Shown here: positions 1-10,324 of the stretch, piece by piece
How positions within the stretch are numbered: position 1 is the stretch's first letter
How the letters are laid out: each line of letters opens with the position of its first letter
Source of the DNA: Aptenodytes patagonicus
Lineage: Eukaryota > Chordata > Aves > Sphenisciformes > Spheniscidae
Length of the DNA stretch: 64,000 bases
Reading direction: 5' to 3'
Assembly: GCF_965638725.1 (NCBI RefSeq)
Contig: NC_134963.1
Span: 15,776,501 to 15,840,500, forward strand
The notes under the pieces: generated by a model
The model's database searches: none
The model's input: the letters and a program-made list of their open reading frames with translations, nothing else
What the model was told of the DNA's origin: nothing
Translations under genes and position numbers: made by a program

Positions 1-2104
1 ATTGTGGGTTTTGTGTTTTTTCACGCACGGGGTCGGGGAGGTGCTGGGGAAGTGGGTAGCAAGGCGGGGGGGGAAATATTAATTAAAGCCCCCCCCCAAG
101 GGAGGCGAGCGGCAGCACGTGGGGTTTGGGGGGGGCGTCGTGGGGGGTGGGGGGGTGCCGGTGGTGGTGTCAAGGCGCGATGGCGAGCGTACGGCGCCGT
201 GACTCATGGAGCCGCAAGCACTTTCACCCCCGGGTCCCCCTGCCCGGGCTGGGGCTTCCCTGCCAGCTGCCGGAGCAGTTAATAAAATAAGGGGGGGGGG
301 GATATGATTTGGGTTGGATTAGGGGGGTTTGGAAAGATAAAAAGCGTGGGGAGGCAGTGGCGGGGTGCCCCGAGGGGTGAGGGACCCCCCAGTCACGGTG
401 GGATGGATGCGGTGGCATCGGCGTCCCCCGGTCCCGCCAGTGGCTTGTCCCTTTGGGCAAAAATATTAAAAGGGTGGGTTTTCTCTGGGAAAAAGGACAA
501 ACCCACCCAGCGGGGAGAGGCTGGACCGGCCCCCCCGGGGTTAACCCTTCCATCGGCGGGGCTGTCCCCCTGCCCGGCGCAGGCAGGGCACAGGCAGGAG
601 GGTGCTGGGCTGGTTGGCGAGGTGCTAAAATCGGTGTGGGAGCAAACACCCGAGCCGGGGGGTCAACCCCTCGTGGGGGGTCCCGTGGGACTGGGATGCT
701 GCGGGGCTGTTTGCTCCCCGATTTGGGTGAAAAACAGGTTAAAGGGATTTTTTTTTGTTTTTCTTGTATATATATTTTTTTTCCTCTCCAGGGGCACGGC
801 CGAGCTGAAACTTTTAAGCAGGTTTAGCAAGTTTGTGCCCTGGTTGTGCTGGCAGCGTGAACTCACCGGGGTGACAGTCGAGGAACGGTGACGCAAGAGC
901 TGCCACGACCCTGGCCGTCCCCTGTGGCAGGGGGTGACACATCGAGGGGGGACGGCAGGACCCCCCTGTGCTGGGGGGGGGGTGTGGGTCGGTCATGTAG
1001 CTGCCGCCTGCCTCATTTTTCCCATGGGTGACCCTGGGGACCAGCCTGGTTCCCGAGCGCAGCCGCTGGCAGTGATGCCCGGGCAGCCAAAGCCCATTTC
1101 AGCCCAGTCTGGCCTTACTGGGACACCAGGCAGCGAGCGGGGATGGGGCTGGGGAGCGAGGGGGTGGCAAAAGCCGGGGAGGACGAGCCCCGTCTCACCC
1201 CCCCCCCCACAGCCTCACGCCTGGTTTTATTGGGGTGCAGTGAGCAGCGCATGACTTATCAGTGGCTGTCTGATGGCCTGATGGCACTTAATTAGCTGAG
1301 GAACTGGTGTTTCTTAATCAATAGTGCTAAGGAACACCCTGGGGGTGGGGGTGGGGGTGTGTGTGCAGGGATTGCCGCAGGTTTGCTGGTTTTCTGCCCT
1401 TTCCCTGTTTCCCAGCAGCGACTCAGCCCCGGGGCTGCCCGGGGCCAGGCCGGCGTCCCGGAGCTGGGCAGGGTTTGGGGGCTTCATTTATAATAGGTTT
1501 TCTAGGGGGGGATAGAAAAGTGGTGGTGGTGGGGGGGTGTTCCCCTCTGCAGGGGAGGATGCTCCAGCAGCAAAACCCAAATCCCTGATCCGGGCAGGCT
1601 GCCTGGGGGAGATTTCCCAATGATGCCCAGGAAAAGGAAAAAAGGGGGAAAAAAAAAAAATATATCCCCTTTCCCAAGCGCTTGGGTAGCAGGAACGTCC
1701 CTGCACGGATCCGGCATGGATGCGCCACGGGGATGGGCAGCAGGAAAAGGTGTGATGCAGGAGTGTGGTGAGATGGTGACATGGGTGGGGGGGTCCCGGG
1801 GGGTCCCAAGGAGGGACCTGGAGGGACCGGGCGGCGGGGGGGGGGGGTGGGGGTGGTGGGCAGCCCTCACCATTGCAGGGAACAGGGGGCTGCGGGGTTG
1901 GGAGCTGGTGGGGTGCCCCCCCAGGGTGTCCTCGGTTTGGGGACCCCGGGAGCGGAGCTGGGGGCAGGTTGGGCAGGAGGCAGCGGCCCCGCCCGGCCGG
2001 ACACTGCTGCCTGCCGTCCCCGCCGTCCCCGCCGTCCCCACCGCCAGCCTGGCGAGGGACGTGGGGACAAACCCGGGGCGTCCCAAGGCCACCCGCTGCC
2101 ATGC

Positions 2105-2620
2105 TGCTGCCCTGCTCCCCGCCCCCCCAACACCACCACCCCCCGAGCTGCCCCCTCTGCCCCATCCCGCCCCGTTACTGTCCCCCCCCCCCCCCCGCCG
2201 CGGCCCCGGCCCCGGCCCCGGCCCCGAACTCCTGCCCCATCCCTGTCCCCGTGCTGCCCCCTGCTGCCCCGGCCCGGGACTAGCCGCTCCCCAGCCCATA
2301 ATTGCCCTCCCCCCCCCCCCCCCCCGCCCCCGGCCCCTCCCCACCCAGAACTGCCCCATCCCCATCCCAGAACTGTCCGTGTCCCCCCCCCCCCCCGCCC
2401 CGCTCCATCCCTGTCCCAGAACTGCCCCCCGCCCCATCCCCATCCCAGACCTGTCCTCTCCCCGTCCCAGCACTGCCCCCTCCTGCCCCATCCCCATCCC
2501 ATAATTGTGTCGTGTCCCCCCCCCGCCCCATCCCCATCCCAGAACTGCCCCATCCCATAATTGCCACCCCCCCCCCGCCGCCCCATCCCATCCCAGAGTC
2601 TCCTCTGAGTTCCCTCTGGG
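2105..2620. repeat. C-rich degenerate tandem array
   Basis: Repeated units of the type CCCCATCCCCATCCCAGAACTG, about 22-35 bases and very degenerate, interrupted by runs of more than ten C. The complementary strand is G-rich and could form quadruplexes. Homopolymer lengths in such DNA are unreliable in assemblies. Confidence 0.7.
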
Positions 2621-3719
2621 TCCCCGTCCCATGCTGTCCCCATGCAGGGGGACACACCGAGATTTCAGCCGTCACCGCAGCCCCCGGGGGGGGTCCCGCA
2701 GGTTTGGGGCTGGGGCCGGGGCTGGCCGGGGAGGGGCGGGGGGGGGCCGTGCCGGGGAGGTGCTGAGGAAGGGGTGAGTAAGGCCGGTGCCCCCGTGCCC
2801 CTGCCCCGGGGAAGCCCGGGGCTGAATAACGGCGGGGACCGAATTCCCCTTTGACTCACGATGTTTCCCTGCCCGGGGCTGCCTACCCCCGGTCCCTGCG
2901 CCCCACTGGTGTCACCCCACCGGTGTCACCCCACGGGTGTCACCCCACAGGCAGGTACCCTGCTGCTTTCCACCCCAGCCAGGCGGGAGGACCCCGTGGC
3001 CGTGGCAGGGTGAGCAGTGCCCTTGGGGACCGTGGCCAAGGGACGTCCCCGCCGTGGGGGGGCTTTTCCTGGGGACGGGAGCATGGGGTGGGCAGTGGGG
3101 TCCCCCTGGGTGGCCATGCAAGGAGGGAGCCTGGCCCCACGGGGACAGTGGGGACACGGGGGCTGCCAGCATCCCTCTGCTGACACTCAGCCTGGGGTGC
3201 ACCCCCTGTTTGGGGGCCCCCACCCACCCCTCCACGCTCGTCCTGGGTGGGGGGTCACGTACCTGCACCCTCCCCTCCGCAGTCCATGCAAGCTGCCTCC
3301 TCTTCGGAGCTGGGCAGGCGGCTTGGCAGGGGATGGCAGCCAGCAGACGGTGGCACGGTCACGGTCACCGACGGCGTGGCAAGCCGGGCTGGGCTGCTTC
3401 ATGGTGACATTGTCCCCACCCTGAGTGTCCCCAAATGGAAGTGGGTGCCAGCGTGGCAGTGGCCGTCCCAGCAGCAATGCTCCCCTCGACTGACTCAGGC
3501 GACAGTGCCGGGCAGCCCAGCGGGCACCGGCACACGGCGGGGAACGAGTGACTCCGCGGTGCCACATGATCAGGTCTTAGGATTTTTGACTCAGCAGGAC
3601 CGGTGGCAACAGGGTCCTCCTGGTCCCTCCATAGCAGCCCCAGCCAGGCAGCAGGGACATGGCGCTCTGGCTTGGCTGTGGCGATGGCCCGGCCCGTGCC
3701 GGCGGCTGTTCCGGGTTGC

Positions 3720-4050
3720 TTGGCACACAGGGCTGTGTGACATGCGCGCACGGTGCCATGCGGTGTTGTGCCACACCGTGGCATGGCACATGCCTGGCGG
3801 TGCCAGGCCGTGCCATGAGATGCCACGCCTTGCCGCGTCACATGCCGTGTGCCACACCGTGCCGTGTGCCACACCGTGCCGCGCCATGTGCCACGCCGCG
3901 ATGTGCCACGTCCTGTGCCGTGCCATGTGCCACATCCCATCGTGTGCCATGTGCCACCGTGCTGTGCGACATCCCATGCCGTGCTACGTGCCACACCAGG
4001 CCAGGTCCTATTCCACCCCGTGCTGCCATCCCACGCCGTGCCACATGCCC
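3720..4050. repeat. Degenerate GTGCCATGTGCCACACC minisatellite
   Basis: Roughly 330 bases made of short units built on GTGCC, CATG and CCACACC in varying order. Because the units contain CATG and near-palindromic segments, both strands look alike, which produces long His/Cys-rich open frames on each strand. I do not regard any of them as genes. Confidence 0.75.
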
Positions 4051-4177
4051 TGGTGAAGACAACGGGCACAGCCCGGCCACCGGAATACGGCCCCTCTCTG
4101 CCCACAGACACCTGGACAGGGGGACACCCAGACACAGGGACACAACCGCTCAGTGGCCCACGGGCCGAGGTCGACAC

Positions 4178-4183
4178 TTTATT
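4178..4183 (-). terminator. Poly(A) signal of the LIF-family gene
   Basis: Minus-strand AATAAA, read as TTTATT on the plus strand. It follows the AU-rich element and is the last canonical signal before the GC-rich repeat DNA at 3.7-4.05 kb. Cleavage is expected near 4160. Confidence 0.6.
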
Positions 4184-4559
4184 TCCTTCTGCCGTTATAC
4201 AAAAATACGGGGGTGCCACGAGCCTGCAGTGGGCACCGCCCTTCTCACAGTACCAAAAAATATTGATATTCATAAATAAAACCTTGTTACATTCATAGTT
4301 TAACATGATACAAAAAAAGTTATCATAAAAATAGATATTTATATATTAAAAACATGTCCTTAAATATTTCTTCCCACTGCAGGGACGTATTAAATTAACC
4401 CCAAGATTCAATAAATATGATAACCACACAAATATTAACGTATAAATTAGTGGGGAGGGGGTGGGTGCTGCCACCCACCGTCACAGTGCAGTGGCCAGAG
4501 CCGAGCCCCTGCCCGACATAGGCAGGGCTGCGGTAGCACGGCCCGAGGGGCTCGGGGGC

Positions 4560-4930
4560 ATGGGGGACACTGAGGGTACAGGGACGCTGAGCACAGAGGG
4601 AAGAGCATGGGGTCCCTGAGGACACAGGGATGCTGAGAGCACGGGGACACCAAGAGCATGGGGTCACCAAACACGCAAGGGTGAGCACAGGGACACTGCA
4701 TAGGGACAAGTGCAGGGACACCAAGCACACGGGGACACCGAGAGCACAGGGATGAGCACAGGGATGCTGAGGGCTTGGGGACGCTGAGAGTGCAGGGACG
4801 AGGACAGGGATGAGCACAGAGACATTGAGCTTGTGGGGACACTGAGCTTGTAGGGACACCAAGCACACAGGGACGCCGAGTGTGCAGGGACACCGAGTGT
4901 GCAGGGACACCGAGCTCACAGGATTCCGCT
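4560..4930. repeat. Degenerate tandem array in the LIF-family 3' UTR
   Basis: Repeated units of the type CAGGGACACCGAG with GCACA variants, about 13-18 bases each. It lies between the cytokine stop codon and the AU-rich element, so it should be transcribed into the 3' UTR if the distal poly(A) site is used. Confidence 0.7.
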
Positions 4931-5430
4931 CCCAGACGCTCTCTGGGTTGAGCAAACCCAACGCTGGGCAGGCAGGGACGGGCAAGCAGGGGGTGACAAC
5001 GCTGGTGGCACACGCCGGTGCTGGCAGCACTCTCCATCAGCCGGGGCTGCACCCTGCCGGCAGCGCAGCGGGTGCTGGGCGAGCAGCTCTTAGTCAGGCT
5101 GGGTCACCAGACCCCTTGAATCACTGGAAAATCCGTCAGGGCTCAGTGACAAGGGACGGCTCCATCCCAGCGCTGGTCACCCGGGGGACACCCCAGCGTG
5201 CCCGAACACGCGGCTCCCCGCGGCACCGGGGCTGCCAAAACGTGGGGCAGGATGTGGGGGAGCTGCCAGGAGCGGTGCGGGGCTGTCCTGCGGCTGAGCA
5301 GTGGCACGGGGACAGCTTGGTCCTCATGGCAAGCCGAAGTGATGGGATCTGCTTCGAGCACGCTTGCCTCTTCGAACGCGCGAGCTTAGAGCGTCTCTGT
5401 GGCGCATCCTGGCCGGCTGATCCATCCCCA

Positions 5431-5470
5431 GGGATGGGGATGGAGATGGAGATGGAGATGGAGATGGGGA
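5431..5470. repeat. Short GGAGAT microsatellite
   Basis: About six copies of a GGGGAT/GGAGAT hexamer, 25 bases beyond the LIF-family stop codon, within the 3' UTR. Confidence 0.7.
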
Positions 5471-5495
5471 CAGCTCCGGTGACGGTGAGGCTACA

Positions 5496-7202
5496 CTAGG
5501 AGCGTGCGGACAACCGTGAGCCCCGGCGCGATCTCCGCTTCTCCCGGCGCGCTCGGCGGCTCCTGGCCTCCAGCTGGGCGCTGAGCTTGGCCATGAAGCG
5601 GGCGTAGCTCCAGAGGATCCGGCATCCCTCCAGCTTCTGCCGGAAGACCTTGGTGGGTGCCGTGGGGCCGGGCGGGGGCCGGCGGCCGGGGGAGAGGCTG
5701 GGGGCCGGGAAGAGCCCCTCCAGGTTGCTGAGGAGCCCTCGCACCTTCAGGTGGGTGCTGGCCAAGCGGCGAAGGATTTCGGCGCCGGGGGGGTTGAGGT
5801 CACGCTGGTGCCGGGTGATGTCCTGCAGCGCCTGGGCCATGCGGGCCATGGTCCCCCGCACCCCCCCGGGCACCATCACTGGTCCCCGCAGCCACTCAGG
5901 CGGGCGGTTGTTGCGGCAGAGGTTGTTGATGGCCAGGTGCTGGTCCTCCTCCTGCCCGGGGTTGTGGGGGAAAAGGTCAGGGACGTGAGACGGGTGCAGC
6001 ACAGGGACCCCCCTGCCAGCCCCATGTCCCCCCACGGAGGGGACAGGAGCGACCCCTCACCCTGGGGAAGGGGACTCACATAGAAGGCGAAAAGCTCCTG
6101 CGCGTCCTCGGCCATGTGCCTCACCAGCGCCTGGATCTGCTGCAGGGTGGGGGGCTGCAGGGGCCTCCCCCCCTGGCCCGGCACCGCCCAGAGGATGAAG
6201 AGTCCTTTGGTGACAGCTGGGGAGGAAGAGGAGGGAGATGGGGGACATTGGAGCATCGCTGGGTGCAGGGAGGCAGCCCCCTCGCCGTGCTGGAAAGGCT
6301 CAAGCTCAGCAGCCCCAGTGCCACGGTGACGGCTGCCACGGGAAGAGCTCGGCCCCATGCGCCCATCACCCTGGCGTCAGGCCTGGAGGCAAGAATGGCG
6401 TCTGCCGGGCACATGCGTCCCCCTGCGCCGAAGTCCCCGGTCCTGCCTCAGGGACGAGCCAGCCCCGTGCCAAAAGTCTGCTGGGGACCCGACAGGGAGG
6501 AGGAGCATGAGGATGATGAAGGTGCCATCAAGCAGCCGGGGAGCGCAGCCCATCCACTGCAGTTGCCCCAGCAGCTCCCCCTGTCAGCATGGGCCACTGC
6601 GAAGGAGGGGACAGTGGTGACACTGCCAGATCCGGCCCCTCGGCTCCAGCCGGACGCTGTCCCAGCCCCGCTAGCACCTGCAGCCGCGTGCCAGCGGTGC
6701 TTCGGATGCGGCGCTGGACCGGCACGCAGCATCTGGCCCTGCTGCGCTTGGTGGGGGGGGGGGTTGAAGGGCTTGGAGGGGTGCAGGATCCGTGCCAGCA
6801 AGCTGACCCCTGACCCTCTGCCATCAGTCCCCAAACTGACCCCAAAGCTTGTCCCCTCCTCCCCGCCCCCTCCCAGCATCTCTTCTCCCCCGGGGGCGAA
6901 GGGAGCCCCCGTGGGGTGCCCATCCCTGCTGCTCCCCATCCCACGTGCCACCGGGGGGAATGTCCCTGTCCCCCGCCGGCGCCCTTGGGAGGTGACACCG
7001 CCATGGCACAGGGAGGGACAGCCTCGGTGACACCATCTGCTGCGGCATGCCGACTCAACCCCCGCGCGGGCCCCGCCGCCGCGCTCCCCCCCACGGCTCC
7101 CGGCTGGCTCGGCACAGCCGGCGCGCGAGCGAGAGGGTAGTTGCGGGACGCCGGCAGACACCTACCTGCCAGCACGCCCAGGGGCCGCCCGTCGCACCGC
7201 AT
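5496..7202 (-). CDS. LIF: LIF/OSM-family cytokine, most likely leukemia inhibitory factor, 3 exons
   Basis: Secreted four-helix IL-6-family cytokine that would act through gp130 and the LIF receptor. Coding exons on the minus strand are 7202-7166, 6216-6080 and 5951-5496, giving about 209 residues (human LIF 202). Splice phases 1 and 0 match human LIF: a very short first exon ends after one base of an Ala codon, and exon 2 ends on the LFAFY motif that aligns with human LFILY. Residues about 10-30 form a hydrophobic leader. Exon 3 carries NNLC, DITRHQRDLNP and RGLLSN, which align with LIF, and FRQK (161-164), the site III FxxK receptor motif. Only Cys70 and Cys168 remain in the predicted mature protein, equivalent to the human C60-C163 pair (mature numbering), and there is no N-x-S/T sequon. 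The helix D motif KLEGCR and the Arg-rich C-terminal tail resemble oncostatin M, and the position next to CASTOR1 is that of mammalian OSM. LIF versus OSM is therefore not fully settled. Confidence 0.8.
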
Positions 7203-7280
7203 GGCCAGGGCAGGGTGTTTCGGCGTGGGGCTGCGGGGCGCGCGAGCGACTTCCTTACTGCTCAGCGATGGGGAAGCTCG

Positions 7281-7290
7281 CCTTTTAAAG
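7281..7290 (-). promoter_or_regulatory. TATA-like element of the LIF-family gene
   Basis: On the minus strand this reads CTTTAAAAGG, about 80 bases upstream of the proposed LIF start codon at 7202. The spacing would place a transcription start about 50 bases before the ATG. The surroundings are GC-rich and include an ETS-like AGGAAG about 30 bases downstream. The role is inferred from motif and position. Confidence 0.5.
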
Positions 7291-7299
7291 TGCACCCAT

Positions 7300-10200
7300 T
7301 CGCCCCCACCTCCGAAGGAGGCACCCAGACCCAACGGAAAGCCAGCGAGAAGTGAAGCCGTGCCCCGGGGGCCAATGAGCGGGGTGAGCCGCTGCGGCGG
7401 GAGGAAATGATGCCGGCCGGCCGATGGGGTTGTTCTTCGATTCAGTTCCTCGAGGGAGTCCCGGCGGGTCCAGCCCGGGGAGCCCGCGGTCCCACTGCTT
7501 GTCCTGAATCCGGCTACAACGGTGCCACCGGACCCCCGTGACCCGGCTTCTTGGGAAAGAGCCACTTTGAGTCACCCCGGTTTTGCCGCTCGGCGCCCAA
7601 CGGGCTGGTTGAAGCGAAAACAGCCTCAGCCACCCCGAAACTCCAATGCAAAAGAGGGCAGCAGCAGTGGCAGCAGCGGGGCTGGCACCCGGGGACAGGG
7701 ATGTCAGGCATGCGGGGACACCCGTGTCCCATCACGGGGGCTTCGCATCCCGAGTCCAGCCTTGGGAGCCAAGAATCCGGCCTGGGAAGGAGGGAGGAGG
7801 AAGCCCAGGAAGCACGGAGCATCCCGGCATGGCTGGGGACCGTGCCCGGCTGCGGCGCTGGGCGATGCTCCAGAGGATGCTCTGTCCGTCCGTCTGCCTG
7901 CTCACACTCGCCCACGCCTCTGGGCGACGACTTCGGGTGCTGGCCAAGTGGGGGACATGGGGTGGCACGGCTCAGCCCCTCTGCCTGGCAGCACCCATGG
8001 GTGCCCCCGGGGTGGAAACGCAACCGCCCGGTGCCAAAGGGCCGTGCTGGGACCTGCGTGGGGCCCTGGGTGTTGCCCAAGGGCACGGGGCCGAGGGCAG
8101 CGGAAGCCCGGCGCGGGCAGCGGGGCAGGCAGTGCTGCCCTCACTGCTGCGTTAGGCTTATGCAATACCGCTGTGGGAGAGCCCGGCTTGCACAGCCCCG
8201 GCCGGCATTGCCGCGGGGCCCGGCGCGGCCTCGGCGCTGCTGGCGGCAGCCGGTGCAAACCCCCTTGCACCCCTCAGCTCCCCTTTCCCGGTGGATGGAG
8301 CCTGGCACCGACAGGGGCTTTTTCCACCCTATGAAAATGAATATATTTTATCAGCTTTTTGGGATGCGTTGCAATCCGGTTGATTTTGGTGACCATCAAC
8401 AGTTGCCGGTGTGAGCGAAGGGAGCCGCCCTGTGCCGAATTTGCACCTTCTGAGGGTTCGGTGGCGGCGCGGTGGGACAACCCAGAAATAACATCTCCTC
8501 TGGGGCGGAAGAGCGCATCCGTGACTCACTTCCAGAAGAAGAAATGTTTTCTTTTCCCAAAATTTCCCCTCCCCAGCCACCCTGTGACCTGCAGGGCTCC
8601 CTGCTGCTGGAGTGGGGCCGGCGCTGCTTCCTCCACCAGCTGCCACCTCCTCCTCCTCCTCCTCGGGGCGTCCCCCGGCAGAGGTGGTGGTTGGGCTGGG
8701 TTCGGTGGGGCCGGGGTGGGCAGGGCTGTGCCCAGGGCAGCCCTGGAGGGGTGGAAGAGCCGGGAGAACGTCCTTTTCTCTCCACACCTGCTTGACTGAA
8801 GTAGTTTGTCCGTCTGGCTAGCCAGACAGGCTGTTAGCCATCTACCTGTCCATCCATCCATCCATCCATCCACCCATACATCCCTCCACCTGTCCACCTA
8901 TCCACCCACCTGTCCGTCAATCCATCCATCCAATGAACCAACCATCCATCCATCCATCCATCCACCTATCCATACATCCATTCATCCATCCATCCATCCA
9001 TCCATCCATCCATCCATCCATCCATCCATCCATCCATCCATCCACCTGCCCGCCCACCCATCCATCCATCTGTCCATCCATCCGCCCACCTCTTCATCCA
9101 TCCATCTGTCCATCCGTCCATCAATCCGTCCATCCACCCATGCCTCCATCCCTCCCTCCCTGACCCCGTGGGCCCTCCAAGCGTGTACAATGCCATGGCA
9201 GGACCCCTGGGCGCCCTGCCCGGGTGAGCAGGACCGCGCGGGCAGAGCGCACCCACCCTCAGATCCCCACAGCCGCAGGTAGCCCTGGCACCGTCACCTC
9301 CCAGGGCTCCGCGCGAGGTCCTTGCCGGGCCGGGCAGGGAGGAGGCCACCGTGGCGGCCGCCCCGCCGGAGGAAAGCGGGTGGCGGAGGACTGTGCAATA
9401 CCCAGCGGGGACAAAAATAGCGCCGGTGACCGCATGGGCCGGCTGCAATTTCTTCATCGCTTCGGCACGCGTCACCAGCGTCTCATGACTCGGGGACAAG
9501 AGAGCGAGACAGGAAAGAAAGCGCCCCGGGAGGTTGCAGGAACCCGACGGCTTGCAAACGTCTGGGAGCTGACGCAGGGAAGACACGGCCAGGACCCGGG
9601 CACGCTCCCACTTGGTGCATGGGAGAGTGGGGGATGGTTTTTGGGGACAGGACGGAAGCAGAGTTCTGTTCGCCCACCGGCCCGAGCCCCGCCGAGCTGC
9701 CCACCCCGGGGGAAAAGACCCCAAAGAGGTTTCTGCCGTGCTCACGCTCCCGCCGAGTCTCGCTCGTTGACCAGGCGCAGCCCCCGGGGGCACCCAGGGG
9801 CTGGGGGGCCCACCCGCACGGCTGCCGCCACACAGCCCCGGCCCCCAAGGGGGGGTCACAGGAGACCCCAGGCACCCCAGGAGGGGACAGCCCCGACCCC
9901 GCGCACCCCACGCCGCCAGCAACGGGAAAGGACGCGGGGACACGGTGACGGTGGGGCAGGGGCATCCTCGGGCCCACGGTCAAGTTCGGCCCTTCGTGCC
10001 TCAGTTTTCCGCAGGCTGTGGGAGCTGGCCCAGCATGGGGCAGGGGGAGGGCAGAAATGGGGGAGTGGGGCCCATGCCTCAGTTTCCCCAGGGCCGGTGA
10101 CTTGCTGGGGGCTGCGGCCTTTGCCCCTTTTTTCACCCAAAATACGTGGCGGGCGAGCTGGCCCCGTCCTGGTCACCTTACGGCGGGGACACAGGGAGTG

Positions 10201-10300
10201 CCACGTCCCCCTGTCACATCCCAGCTGCTCCCATCCCACCCAGTGCCACCACCCCGGGGACGGGCTTTGGGCCACCTCCCCCCACCCCAGGGCCACGTGG
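7300..10300. other. Intergenic region between the LIF-family gene and CASTOR1
   Basis: Mammals carry OSM here. I searched both strands by eye for a second four-helix cytokine (FxxK plus GC motif in a terminal exon, a short exon ending near a Tyr) and saw none. The region holds a CATC tetranucleotide array, two AP-1 heptamers (7568-7574 and 8522-8528) and an AT-richer island at about 8310-8560. Confidence 0.6.
8839..9163. repeat. CATC/GATG tetranucleotide array
   Basis: Long run of CATC units with scattered variants (CACC, CGTC, TGTC), about 325 bases, with the purest stretch at about 8985-9042. A typical microsatellite that is likely polymorphic in length. Confidence 0.95.
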
Positions 10301-10318
10301 AAATAAAAATAATAGGAC

Positions 10319-10324
10319 TTTTAT
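10319..10324 (-). terminator. Poly(A) signal of CASTOR1
   Basis: Minus-strand AATAAA about 720 bases beyond the CASTOR1 stop codon, in a short AT-rich patch at 10300-10345. No closer canonical signal was seen in the C-rich 3' UTR. Confidence 0.55.

Larger units (their letters stand above)
1..4150. other. Intergenic region with no recognised gene
   Basis: GC-rich DNA downstream of the LIF-family gene. Open frames here are long only because the sequence is GC-rich and repetitive, and none resembles a known protein. It contains a C-rich array (about 2105-2620), a GTGCC-type array (about 3720-4050), an AT-rich island (about 1240-1330) and four perfect AP-1 heptamers. HORMAD2, the next gene in mammals, was not recognised. 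Confidence 0.6.
4160..5495 (-). other. 3' UTR of the LIF-family gene with AU-rich element
   Basis: Downstream of the cytokine stop, minus-strand sequence runs to an AATAAA at 4178-4183. The distal part (about 4230-4450) is sharply AT-rich in an otherwise GC-rich region. It holds five minus-strand ATTTA pentamers (4273-4277, 4361-4365, 4391-4395, 4412-4416, 4443-4447). Such elements typically destabilise cytokine mRNAs. The proximal part contains a degenerate tandem array, listed separately. Confidence 0.7.

Noticed and set aside
3247-4306. Long His/Cys-rich open frames on both strands
   Set aside because: They translate the GTGCC/CATG minisatellite. Both strands are open, which is expected of the repeat, not of a gene.
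8839-9163. Possible CRISPR-like repeat array
   Set aside because: The repeats are 4-base microsatellite units with no spacers, in a vertebrate genome.
8806-9282. His/Pro/Ser/Ile-rich frame and its Trp/Met/Asp-rich complement
   Set aside because: Translation of the CATC/GATG tetranucleotide array.
7300-10300. Oncostatin M gene between LIF and CASTOR1
   Set aside because: No terminal exon with FxxK plus a Cys-bearing helix D, and no short exon matching the family, was found on the minus strand.
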